Source of the DNA: Chrysochromulina parva
Taxonomy: Eukaryota; Haptophyta; Prymnesiales; Chrysochromulinaceae
Length of the DNA: 64,000 nucleotides
Reading direction: 5' to 3'
Assembly: GCA_002887195.1 (NCBI GenBank)
Contig: PJAB01000012.1
Span: 1 to 64,000 of the forward strand
Translations under genes and position numbers: made by a program
Shown: positions 10,426 through 18,949 of the stretch, piece after piece
Layout: each line of letters opens with the position of its first letter
Position numbering within the stretch: the first letter of the stretch is position 1
Notes under the pieces: model-generated
Databases searched by the model: none
Told to the model about the DNA's origin: nothing
The model's input: the letters and a program-made list of their open reading frames with translations, nothing else

Positions 10426-10646
10426 GGGCGGATCCTCTGGGCGCACGGCCTTCGCTCTGCCGAAGTCCAAATCCTTGAAGTCAAGCTGCTTCCTGTGGGG
10501 AAAATCCCATAACAGCCGGTTAATTATAACCGGTGCCGTTAAAGACAGCAACGCCATCTGATTTGGATTCTAAAACTTTCAAGCCGGACTTTCCATAAAG
10601 GGGTTTTCGGGCTTTGGGACTTCGCGCAGCCAAGCACTTCTCAGCG
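10426..10646. promoter_or_regulatory. divergent promoter spacer (MAPK15 / PH protein)
   Basis: Spacer of at most 221 bp between divergent starts; 56 bp if the outer Met codons at 10557 and 10614 are used. A palindromic AT-rich stretch CCGGTTAATTATAACCGG occurs at about 10515-10532. The shared spacer should drive both genes. Confidence 0.4.
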
Positions 10647-11990
10647 ATGTCGTACCTTGGGGAGACGGGGATCTCGTTGCCGCGCCACACCTATCGCTCG
10701 CCGACGGCGCTCGAGGGCATCGCGATGCTCAAGCGCGGATGCATCGCCACCAAGTACGGCCGCGCGGGCAAGCCGCACAAGGTGACGTTCACGCTCTCAA
10801 TTGATGAGCGCACGCTGTCATGGAAGGGAAACGGTTTGATCAACTCCTTGATCGGCAAGCAGCCGCGCTCGTGCGCACTGTACACGGCCGTGAGCCTGCT
10901 CATAGGCCGCGAGAGCGCCGTCTTCCGCCGCTTCCAAGGTGTCCGTGCACATGCCAGAACCCGCTTCCAAGATGACTTCGCAGCAGCTGAGGATTTACCG
11001 GACGAGGATGAGCCGCACCTATCCTTCAGCTTACGATTCGGCCAGTCGGAGGAGCGGGACACGCTCGATATCTGCTTCGACGATGGGCAAGAGGAGCTCT
11101 TTGGCTTGTGGGTCGCGGCGGTAAGGGCGCTCGTCCCGGCTCAAGCCCTAGGTCCTGACCTGCGCAAGGCTGCTGTCGGCCAGCCCACGGCTGCTCCGGG
11201 GGACGCGAGCTCAGCGCCTCAACTGGTGCGGCCTCAAGCCATGCCGTCGCCACAGCCCTTCGATGACCTCTTCGCATCACTCTCTCCCGCCTCCTCGGCT
11301 ACCGTTGAGTGCAAGCCGCGTGCGCCGCCAGCAGAGGCGGCGGTGCAGAGCCCTGACTGGACACGAGCGCCGCTGCCACCGTCGCAGCCGCCACCGCAAC
11401 CCAACGCCGCCGCAGCAGTGTTACAGCCTCCGCCGCGGCCGCCGCCAGCACCGCCGCCGCGGCTGCCGCCGACGCCGCCGCCGCCGCAGCCGACGCCGCC
11501 GACGCCGCCGACGCCGACGCCGCTCACATCGACGGCACCCGCGCCCGCACCCTCATCGTCGCCGGCGCCTGCACTAGCGCGTCCAGCTAAGCCAGCCCCG
11601 ACGCCACTAGCATGGAAGCCTCCACCAGAGGTACTCGAAGAGGACGACGAGGAGGAGCCGCCGCCGCCACCGGACGTCGTGCCGGCCGCCTTTGGTTACG
11701 TGGCGCCCGCGGGCTCCACTGCCTCGAGCGTCAGCGTCGCTGGAGGGCCCGCTCTGTGCGCCGCTGGAGCGCCACCTGCCAGCATGGCGCCCGTAGACTG
11801 GGCAGGCCTCCTGGCGTCCACATCCGGAGGTAGCGACAGCCTCCGTTCTATGCAAGTCATCGGCGGCAGCGGCGGCCTCGGCGACCTCGAGACGCTCTTG
11901 AGTGCACAGCCCCCCCCGAGCGCTGGCCATGACGCTAGCCCGACGTTGGCAAAGACGTCCCGCAGCCCATTTAGTGAGCTAGCATTATAG
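10614..11990 (+). CDS. PH-domain protein with proline-rich region
   Basis: 458 aa; the Met at 10647 (MSYLGETGISLPRHTYRSP) is an alternative start with better context. Residues ~30-180 resemble the PH domain of plant PRAF/RCC1-FYVE-type proteins: ALEGIAMLKRGCIATKYGR, then GKPHKVTFTLS, RTLSWKG, SAVFRRFQ, LSFSLRF and the final helix LFGLWVAAVRALV. It would bind phosphoinositides or act as a membrane adaptor. Residues ~235-325 are very proline-rich (PPPRPPPAPPP-type), possible SH3/WW or profilin ligands. Acidic and Gly/Ser-rich segments follow. No catalytic domain is present. A 33-bp in-frame insertion bounded by a 10-bp direct repeat interrupts the PH domain (10929-10971) and may be a tiny intron. 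Confidence 0.7.
   Translation: MGLRAAKHFSAMSYLGETGISLPRHTYRSPTALEGIAMLKRGCIATKYGRAGKPHKVTFTLSIDERTLSWKGNGLINSLIGKQPRSCALYTAVSLLIGRESAVFRRFQGVRAHARTRFQDDFAAAEDLPDEDEPHLSFSLRFGQSEERDTLDICFDDGQEELFGLWVAAVRALVPAQALGPDLRKAAVGQPTAAPGDASSAPQLVRPQAMPSPQPFDDLFASLSPASSATVECKPRAPPAEAAVQSPDWTRAPLPPSQPPPQPNAAAAVLQPPPRPPPAPPPRLPPTPPPPQPTPPTPPTPTPLTSTAPAPAPSSSPAPALARPAKPAPTPLAWKPPPEVLEEDDEEEPPPPPDVVPAAFGYVAPAGSTASSVSVAGGPALCAAGAPPASMAPVDWAGLLASTSGGSDSLRSMQVIGGSGGLGDLETLLSAQPPPSAGHDASPTLAKTSRSPFSELAL
10929..10971 (+). repeat. 10-bp direct repeat bounding a 33-bp in-frame GT...AG segment
   Basis: CGCTTCCAAG occurs at 10929-10938 and again at 10962-10971. The segment 10939-10971 starts GTGTCC and ends CCAAG, so it has GT-AG ends and a length divisible by three. 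Removing it joins AVFRRFQ directly to DDFAAAEDLP, which fits the PH-domain spacing better. Confidence 0.7.
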
Positions 11991-12495
11991 GCAAAAGCCG
12001 GAGCAGTCACCGCCAAGATCGAGGCACGAAGACTGGACCAGAGGAAGTTAGCATGTGTTGACCGGACGGCCGGGCGGTACGCGCGCGCGGAGCGTTTCAT
12101 CCGGATCCACACGCGGTCGGATCGCGCCAACACACGTCACTACCCGACCCTCTACCGTCCCGGTACGGCTATCCAATCACACAGGACATAGTTGCGTCGC
12201 GTTGGCGTTTGTCGTCGGGGGTGGCATCGTCGTCCACAACCGGACGTTCACGGGCGGGTGTGCGCTCGTTACGTTACGGGTCAACACGCACCTAGTCTAC
12301 CTCGTACCTGTGACTAAAATCTCAACGCGTACCGCCGTGCGTATTGCTGGGACGACCCTTTTTACCACCCGCGAGTCGGTGCGACACAAAGGCCGGAGAG
12401 AGAACTCCGCCGCAAACGCGCAACGCGACGCCACACAACTTTTGCGCCATCTTCGGGCTGTATCTTAGCTGTATCGCGCGCGCATTCGGCGATTG
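11991..12495. other. convergent intergenic spacer
   Basis: 3' flanks of the PH-domain gene (+) and the coiled-coil gene (-). No repeat, RNA gene or convincing ORF is seen. Confidence 0.5.
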
Positions 12496-14736
12496 TCAAT
12501 AGAGGCGGCTGTAGAAGACCGTGTACAATGGGTCTCCGTTGGCCTTGGCCTTGTTGATGGCGTTCCGCACGTCTCGTTCCGCGGCGGCATTGCCCGCTGG
12601 CACGCGGTTTCGCAACGTCCGTGATGGCTCGGGCGGAGCCGGCACCGGTCCCTGTCCCGTTCCCGGTCCCGGTCCCGGTGGTAAGCCAACCGAACCTGGA
12701 GCGTCCGGCCACACATACTGGCCACCATCAAAGTCTCCAAATTCGCCTTCCTCATCAACATCCAGGTACGAGCAGGGGCGCCCCGAGTAGACCTCAGTTT
12801 TCTTGCCCTTGGGCAGCTGGCCATGGGTCGCGGCGTCGCTAACTGATAGCCCGCTGTCATCACCCGTAGCACGCGCCCCCTTCGGGATGTCAGGGAGGGA
12901 GACGGATGCCTTGATCGTCACAGCGTCCATGGCCGCCGTCACGCTGGAGGCGTTCACCATCAACTGCGTCCTCCTTCGCGAGTGCATGGCCATACTTTCT
13001 ACCTTCTTCGCCAGCCCAACTCGCACCATCATCGGTACCGGATCGACGCCGTTGACGAGCACCGCGGGCCTACGCCCTCCGGTGAAAGAGCGCACCAGGT
13101 GTGCTCGCAAGCTGGAGAGTGACTCGAGTGAGATGGCAATGAGCCGCTCACGATCGGCCTTGGACGCAGCTTGGACGTGCTGCAACGTGTCTTGCAAGTC
13201 CGAGATCTGCTTGGCAGCGCCTTTGAGCTGCTGCCCGAGGTGGGCCATGCGCGCAACATCTCGATCGCCACCCGCTCCAATGTCCGGCTGCTCCATGCTC
13301 CTTGCTTCTTGAAGCTGGGACACTCGACGATCAGTCTCCGCCTGCGCGGCTTGCAGCGCCGCTCGCAGCTTGTCGCACTCGCGCTCGTAAAGTTGCGATT
13401 GCGCTCGGACAGCGGCGAGTTCCTCGGCCCTCACCCCCCCCTCCGCACGCGCCTGATCTCTCAGGGCCTGCAACTCCTGTACCAGTGCCTTACTGGCCGC
13501 CAGGGCCTGCTCGACAGTCGTCGCATGTTGCTCCGCCTTGACTGCCTGTTCTCTGGCCGCCACCGCCACCGCCTCGGCTGCGACGAGCTTCTGTCCAAAG
13601 GCATCCGTAGCTTTCTGCTCCATTTCCTCCTTCAGCCGCTCCATATCGGCCATCCGCTCCTCTGCCTCGGTGGCCACCACGCGGGCTTGCGCGAGGTCAG
13701 CTATTGCGACTTCGAGCTCCATCCGAAACGCCTCTTGCTGAGCTTTGGCGTCGCGGTACTCGGCGCGGTATTCGTCGCGCTCGGCGTATGCGGCGTCGCG
13801 TGCGCTCTCCGCCGCCTCTGCTCTGCCCCGCATCGCCTCGGCCATCGTCTGTAGCGCCCACATGTCGGTGCGCAGCGCGTCCGCCTCTGCCTTGGCTCCC
13901 GCGAGATCCTCGAGCTGCTTCGTCAACCTCGCCACATGAACAGCGCTGTCCTCGAGCTCGTTGCGAAGCTTTGCGACACGCCTTGCTTCCTCCTGGGCCT
14001 CCACCTGGAGCTCTTCGTTGTGCCGCCGCGCCTCAAATGCCTGCTCGGCAGCCTCGAGCTGCTCGACCGACGCCGCCTTCAGGTCGTGATTGAGCACGGC
14101 AATCGACCGCTTCAGCTCGTGGATTTGCTCGTCGGCCTCGTCCAGCCGCTGGAGCGCATCCCTCAGTCCTCCATCACTACCAGACAGGAGCTGTTCGCGT
14201 TGCTCGAGTAATCGCTGGCGCAGCGATGTTTCGTGATTGGCCTCCAGCTTCCGCGTCTCGTTTCTGAGCTGTGCTGTTGCGGCCACCCTGTTGGTTTCCA
14301 GCTTGAGTTTCCAGAACATCTCCTTCTCGTGGAGCTGCTTGCGCTGGAGCACGGCTTCCTCTTGTAGGGCGCTTGTGCACAAATCCATGCTCCTTCGCTT
14401 AAGGATGCCGATCTCATGGCGCATTTCCTGATGTGCTCCCTCAGCATCTCTGGCTGCGAAGCCGTCCTGAATCGCCTTCAGCAGGCGTGCTTCCACCTCC
14501 TTAGCGGCTGCCTCCAAGATGGCATGATGCCTCGTTATTCGCTGTGCCTGCCCCGCCTCATCCTTCTTGGCTCGCTTCGCGCCAGCGATGACGGACAGCA
14601 TCGTGAACAGGGTGGCCCTGAGCGCCACGAGGAAGTTGAGAGATGGCGGTGCAAACTTCCGAAACCGTCGGTTTTTTTGAAGTGAAGTCAAGTGAAAACT
14701 CAAGTAAATTGGATCCGGTTCAACAAACTCAAACAC
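12496..14736 (-). CDS. long coiled-coil protein
   Basis: 746 aa from the first Met; the internal Met at 14601 (MLSVIAGAKRAKKDEAG) is the likelier start because the residues before it look like untranslated sequence. From about residue 55 to 530 it is an almost unbroken heptad-type, Glu/Ala/Leu/Arg-rich coiled coil with few prolines. It is followed by a Gly/Pro-rich linker and a short conserved-looking C-terminus (NAINKAKANGDPLYTVFYSRLY region). No motor, kinase or membrane domain is visible. Such proteins are usually cytoskeletal, centrosomal or Golgi tethers; the family cannot be named. The region 15052-15105 upstream is a 9-bp tandem repeat. Confidence 0.75.
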   Translation of the reverse strand: MFEFVEPDPIYLSFHLTSLQKNRRFRKFAPPSLNFLVALRATLFTMLSVIAGAKRAKKDEAGQAQRITRHHAILEAAAKEVEARLLKAIQDGFAARDAEGAHQEMRHEIGILKRRSMDLCTSALQEEAVLQRKQLHEKEMFWKLKLETNRVAATAQLRNETRKLEANHETSLRQRLLEQREQLLSGSDGGLRDALQRLDEADEQIHELKRSIAVLNHDLKAASVEQLEAAEQAFEARRHNEELQVEAQEEARRVAKLRNELEDSAVHVARLTKQLEDLAGAKAEADALRTDMWALQTMAEAMRGRAEAAESARDAAYAERDEYRAEYRDAKAQQEAFRMELEVAIADLAQARVVATEAEERMADMERLKEEMEQKATDAFGQKLVAAEAVAVAAREQAVKAEQHATTVEQALAASKALVQELQALRDQARAEGGVRAEELAAVRAQSQLYERECDKLRAALQAAQAETDRRVSQLQEARSMEQPDIGAGGDRDVARMAHLGQQLKGAAKQISDLQDTLQHVQAASKADRERLIAISLESLSSLRAHLVRSFTGGRRPAVLVNGVDPVPMMVRVGLAKKVESMAMHSRRRTQLMVNASSVTAAMDAVTIKASVSLPDIPKGARATGDDSGLSVSDAATHGQLPKGKKTEVYSGRPCSYLDVDEEGEFGDFDGGQYVWPDAPGSVGLPPGPGPGTGQGPVPAPPEPSRTLRNRVPAGNAAAERDVRNAINKAKANGDPLYTVFYSRLY

Positions 14737-15161
14737 CTGTGTCCTTCAATCAAGAACATCATCCACATCGCGCATCTGCCATCTCGGTTTGACGTGCCCC
14801 CAGGAATCCAATCCCTGCACCGCATGCTGCACCTCCAAACCTGCATTAGCAATCGGGTTTGACGTTTCATTGTGCGATGTTGACGCGGGTGTCGTGATAT
14901 CGATATCAAGTTGATATCGTGAGCCCGTCCGCGATCGGGCATCAGCATCCGGCGTCCGCAAGTCGTTGCTGCCCAACTCGACTGGGCCGCAGCCGGGCGA
15001 GAACCTTCTTTGGCCCCATCCCGTAAAGTGCTATGCACTGCACCGCCGCGAGCACCTCCAGCACCTCCTGCACCTCCTGCACCTCCTGCACCTCCTGCAC
15101 TTTCTGCACCCCCGCCGCAACCCACTGCACCCCCGCCGCTACCCCCCCTGCTCGACGCCCC
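14737..15161. other. intergenic spacer with 9-bp tandem repeat
   Basis: Upstream flank of the coiled-coil gene. It contains a short ATATCGATATCAAGTTGATAT palindrome cluster near 14898-14920 and the GCACCTCCT array described separately. A + strand ORF (15010-15543) would translate the array as Ala-Pro-Pro, but it overlaps the opposite-strand ORF and neither is secure. Confidence 0.5.
15052..15105. repeat. GCACCTCCT 9-bp tandem array
   Basis: Six units of GCACCTCCn or close variants (last GCACTTTCT). Read on + in one frame it gives repeated Ala-Pro-Pro. It is a minisatellite likely to vary between strains. Confidence 0.85.
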
Positions 15162-15871
15162 TCAACAATCCATTCCGTCATCTCCAGAAACTCTCCTCGA
15201 GCTTGTCAATTTCTTGTTGAATGAGGCATCCCTCGAGCCGCCGTCTCCACTCCACGACGTGCCTCGCGATGGTGCCTCGTCGTCATCCGAGTCGGTGCTC
15301 GGGGGGCCGTCCCCATCTTGCCAGGATGCTGATGCCTGGAGTACCGCCTGCGCATCTTTCCCGACCAGCGCAGTGGCGAGCACCGAAATGGCATCAGAGC
15401 GCCTCTTCGTTGTGTCCTTTGGTCTGCGCCGTACGGACGTCTCGCTTAGGCTGCAATCAGAGCTGAGGAGCATCAGCTCTCTAATTGCATTCCTTCCGAC
15501 CCCGATTCCCTCGGGCAGTGAGGGTTCCATGAATGATGAATGATGAAGGCGAGGCGAATCATCATCGATTGCCATCGAAGCTGCAGCATGCGCAAGCTCA
15601 GAGCTCAGAGCCATAAATGTTTACGAAACCACGGCGCTTTTCGGCGTGCTCTGCGCCAGCGTTCGTGCAAAGGGCTGTGAGACCAGGGGAGACTTGCTTT
15701 CTTCGTGGAGTCTTCCGGTTCAGTAAACTTGCTGAGAATGGAAAGAACTTCTCCTCGGGCAAGTTCCACCACAAATAAATCATCGATCTTGTCATCAAAA
15801 TCTCTTACAATCGAATGACGTCCTCTTAAGCATCCGTTCACAACCTTTGCTCCTGAGGCCGCGGTCAACAA
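15162..15871 (-). CDS. doubtful two-exon gene, unknown disordered protein
   Basis: Two open segments on the minus strand can be joined. The upstream one (15605-15871) reads FDDKIDDLFVVELARGEV, a short beta-rich stretch loosely like a KOW/SH3-type fold. The downstream one (15162-15614) encodes an Asp/Ser/Arg-rich, probably disordered chain (150 aa). A possible acceptor GCTGCAG|CTTCG lies near 15589, but no donor is clearly best. The plus strand carries a competing ORF (15010-15543, 177 aa). I treat this as a weak gene model; no function is proposed. Confidence 0.3.
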
Positions 15872-16200
15872 GGTTTGAAATTACGCGCATAGACCATAGT
15901 ACATTGGCGCATACGTTACTATTTGTAGTCCTGCGCTTTCGAATCATGAATGCTTTCCCTGCAAGTGCACGTAGCCAAAGTAACAAAATCCCTGTATACA
16001 AAAATCCCTTGGCGTGCCGCTCGCTCTCTCCAACTCTCGCATTCGACATACGATCGATGTGCCGCCTGGCTCCTTCCTGCGTTTAACCTGCATTCCTTCT
16101 CTACACAACGCCATGTGCCATGCTGCTCATGCCGTGCACGTCCTCAACCGCTCCAGCTGAGCGGTGGCACCCTGGCACAGAGGCCCGCTCTACTACAGGT
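15872..16200. other. intergenic spacer
   Basis: Downstream flank of the aminotransferase gene (-). Relatively AT-rich at 15880-16010. Nothing recognisable. Confidence 0.5.
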
Positions 16201-17460
16201 CTAAGCCGCGACGGCGACCTTCATGGGCTGGTTGGGCACGGCGACCTCCATTGCCTTTCGCAGGTTGCCGACGGTGACGGCGGGGTCCTTGAGCTTGTCG
16301 ATACCAAAGAGGCCGATGCGGAAGGTCTGGGTGCCTTTGGGCTCCCCAATCATGAAGGGGACGCCGGCGGCAATCTGGGTGCCGGCCGCCACAAACTTGC
16401 CCGCAACGGCAGCGTCGTCGTGGTGTACCACGACGACGCCTGGTGCCTCGAAGCCAGGCGCCGCGACGGAGACGAGCCCCTTCTCCTGGCACATATACTG
16501 GCGCACCTGCTTGCCGAGCTCCCACGCCTGCTTCTCCATGTGGGCGAACCCATGTGACTTGGTCGCGAGCATGTGGTCACGCGCGATCACGAGCGCGTCT
16601 GTAGGCATCGTCGCGTGATACATGAAGCCACCCGCCTCATACGCGTCCATGAGCTCGAGCCACTTGCGCAGGTTGCACACATACGAGGTCGACTGCGTGT
16701 TCCGCGTCACCTCGGTTCCCTTTTTCGAGAGCATCACGAGCGCTGCGCATGCTGGCCCCGTCCACCCTTTTTGGGGCGCTGTGATGAGCGCATCGACGCC
16801 GAGCGCCTCCATGTTCGCCCACACGGTTCCCGACGCGATACAGTCGAGGACCATCAGCCCACCCACCGAGTGCACCGCGTCCGCCACCTTCTTCACATAC
16901 CAGTCGGGCAGGATGATCCCCGTCGACGTTTCGACCTGGGGCGCGAATACCGCTGCGGGCTTCTCGGCAAGGATCGTGGCAACGACATCCTCAATCGGCG
17001 CCGGCGCGTACTGCGCCTTGCCCGCAACTTCCCCAACGCTGCGCGCCTTGAGCACCGTGTGCTCCGACGGGATGCCGCACTGCTCGAAGATCTGCGTCCA
17101 CCGGAACGAGAAGAAGCCGTTTCGAATCACGAGTGCCTTCTTGCCAGTGACAAACTGGCGTGCCACCGACTCCATGCCGTAGGTGCCCGATCCCGGGATG
17201 ATCACCGCGCTCTCCGCGTAGTACACCTCCTTGAGGATCGAGCCCATGTCCAGCATGACCTTCTTGAACGGCTCGCTCATATGATTGAGCGCACGGTCCG
17301 TGTAGACCACGGAAAACTCTTGCAGCGGCGAAGGAGCGTCCGGGTAGACGCCGGTGGCACCGCTCGTGACCTTGGAGCTAAAGTGCTGCGCCAGCGTGCG
17401 CGGTGCCATCGCCACGGGTCGCGTCCGAATGGACGTGCGCGCGAGCATCGCGGCCCTCAT
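16201..17460 (-). CDS. class V aminotransferase, alanine-glyoxylate / serine-pyruvate type
   Basis: 419 aa, intronless. Fold-type I PLP enzyme: IIPGSGTYGMESVARQF (substrate/PLP loop), catalytic-site Asp in VLDCIASGTVW (D206), and the Schiff-base Lys in ITAPQKGWTGP (K231). The C-terminal RIGLFGI is typical of the family. It probably transfers the amino group of alanine or serine to glyoxylate or pyruvate in photorespiratory or glyoxylate metabolism. The first ~27 residues are rich in Arg, Ala, Met and Thr with no acids (ARTSIRTRPVAMAPRTLAQ), which suggests a mitochondrial presequence. The C-terminus (VAVAA) is not a PTS1 peroxisomal signal. The exact amino donor cannot be read from sequence; a 2-aminoethylphosphonate transaminase is less likely. 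Confidence 0.88.
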   Translation of the reverse strand: MRAAMLARTSIRTRPVAMAPRTLAQHFSSKVTSGATGVYPDAPSPLQEFSVVYTDRALNHMSEPFKKVMLDMGSILKEVYYAESAVIIPGSGTYGMESVARQFVTGKKALVIRNGFFSFRWTQIFEQCGIPSEHTVLKARSVGEVAGKAQYAPAPIEDVVATILAEKPAAVFAPQVETSTGIILPDWYVKKVADAVHSVGGLMVLDCIASGTVWANMEALGVDALITAPQKGWTGPACAALVMLSKKGTEVTRNTQSTSYVCNLRKWLELMDAYEAGGFMYHATMPTDALVIARDHMLATKSHGFAHMEKQAWELGKQVRQYMCQEKGLVSVAAPGFEAPGVVVVHHDDAAVAGKFVAAGTQIAAGVPFMIGEPKGTQTFRIGLFGIDKLKDPAVTVGNLRKAMEVAVPNQPMKVAVAA

Positions 17461-18000
17461 CTCCGGATGGGTCGGCAGCCACTTTCACAATTGCCTTCAT
17501 TGCCGAAACCGCTCCTTCACGTTCACGCCTTGCAATAGTTTTTGAAGGAGGTGGAAGTAGTTTTCGGCTGCGCTTCATTAAGTACTTCAGGTTTCGACTA
17601 GCTTGCTTGTTCATGTTCAACATCATGTTCATTTGCCATCTCCGCAAGACGCCGCGAGAACCTGCTCGCTCGTCTCCGGTCGCGCTCCGGCCATGTGGCT
17701 CCGGCTAAGCTCCGGCAGCGTCCATTGCAAGCGGCGTCCCGTGGACATGCCCGTGGAGAATTTTTGTACCGGCAACAAATTGCGTCTCTTCTAGCTTGGC
17801 GCTTTAGGTTTATCACGACACGACATATCCGATATCGCACCCTTCGAGAGCCTCGTGAGCCGCCACACGCCGCGGTAACCGCGGGCACCCAATGGCGCGC
17901 ACGCGCTGCTCCAGGGAGGCTCGTGTCGGGTGTGTTCTCACACTTCTGTATGCGGCGGTCCAATGCGGCGGTCACACCACAGCTCCCGGGCACTCAGTCT
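17461..18000. other. intergenic spacer
   Basis: Between the aminotransferase start and the methyltransferase end, both on minus. It carries the aminotransferase promoter. ORFs on + here run into the antisense of the methyltransferase and look spurious. Confidence 0.5.
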
Positions 18001-18831
18001 TCAGCTTCCGTCCGGATCGGCCTCCGCGAAAAGGAGGGCGCACGACTCGTGTGTGTCCCGATGGTACATCTCTGCCACGTCCGCGCGGCGCATGGTGCGC
18101 TTCTCGCGCCATCCTGCGATGCGTGCCTGCTCCAAGCTCTCTGCCACCGTCGCCAGGCATGCAAATTGGCCAACGTCCTTGCCTCCGAGGGCCTTAGTTG
18201 CTTGCTCCCAAGCAGGCTCGGCCAGGGCAGCGGCGATTCTCGAGCCCGGAGCCGAGGCGCACTCAGCCGCCAACTCAAAAAGCGAGTTGGGAGCGGGTAG
18301 CCCAGCCAGACTCGTCAGCGGCCCTTCGTATACCCATCTCGTCGGCACGGAAGCGTTGAGCCCCGCTGCTCTGAGGGCCTTGGCCGTTTGCGATACATCG
18401 CTGCAATCAGCCTCCACGTCGACGATTCTGGTTCGCAGCCTGGCTCCGGCCATCGCATCGCGCTTGGCACGCAACAGATGACCATCGGCTTCAACCTCGA
18501 AGATGGTGGTCTGTTGTCCGAGGCCGAGACGGTATGCCCTTGCATCGAGCCCGGCGCGCAACAAGACGATTTGCCTCTGCGTCGTGCGCGTGGGTGGCCA
18601 GGTTGGCTGCTCCAGCCACGCGTCGATGGCACGCGTGCGCACCGCAACAAGATCCACCAATTCCTGATGAGGAGGCACCTCCTCGGCAGGCGCGAGTGCA
18701 CTCAGGAGCCGCGAGGCGGCGCGGTCGATGATGAGCGGCGTGACGTCCGAGCGCGAATGCTCCGCAGCTCGGCAGCGGACTGGGAGGAGCGACGCGGCCG
18801 TGCTGAAGAGTCGGCTTCGAGGATTTGCCAT
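18001..18831 (-). CDS. SAM-dependent methyltransferase, LCM/TIGR00027-like
   Basis: 276 aa, intronless. It resembles the leucine carboxyl methyltransferase superfamily. The SAM loop reads QIVLLRAGLDARAYRLG, close to the usual Gly-Ala-Gly-Leu-Asp-x-Arg pattern but with Arg for the first Gly. Acidic motif II is TIFEVEADGHLLRAKRD. TRWVYEGPLTSL corresponds to the family's Trp-x-x-Glu-Gly-x-x-x-Tyr-Leu block. The N-terminus has SDVTPLIIDRAASRLL. The substrate is unknown; related bacterial proteins modify polyketides and other small molecules. It diverges from the large secreted protein gene across 118 bp. Confidence 0.75.
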   Translation of the reverse strand: MANPRSRLFSTAASLLPVRCRAAEHSRSDVTPLIIDRAASRLLSALAPAEEVPPHQELVDLVAVRTRAIDAWLEQPTWPPTRTTQRQIVLLRAGLDARAYRLGLGQQTTIFEVEADGHLLRAKRDAMAGARLRTRIVDVEADCSDVSQTAKALRAAGLNASVPTRWVYEGPLTSLAGLPAPNSLFELAAECASAPGSRIAAALAEPAWEQATKALGGKDVGQFACLATVAESLEQARIAGWREKRTMRRADVAEMYHRDTHESCALLFAEADPDGS

Positions 18832-18949
18832 CGATGAAAACCGTACGTAGGAAACCTAGAAAATCGCACACGCGAAACTTCTACGATGTGTTTCCGGCGG
18901 AGGGAGGAAGGTATGTAACACATGTTCTGGACTCGTCCTTTTTGACGAA
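18832..18949. promoter_or_regulatory. divergent promoter spacer (methyltransferase / DOMON-like)
   Basis: 118 bp between divergent starts, one of the shortest spacers in the window. The moderately AT-rich core is near 18880-18900. Both genes must start transcription within it or inside each other's 5' end. Confidence 0.4.

Noticed and set aside
17695..18300. 201-codon + ORF overlapping the LCM methyltransferase
   Set aside because: Half of it is antisense to the methyltransferase and the rest is intergenic; no motifs.
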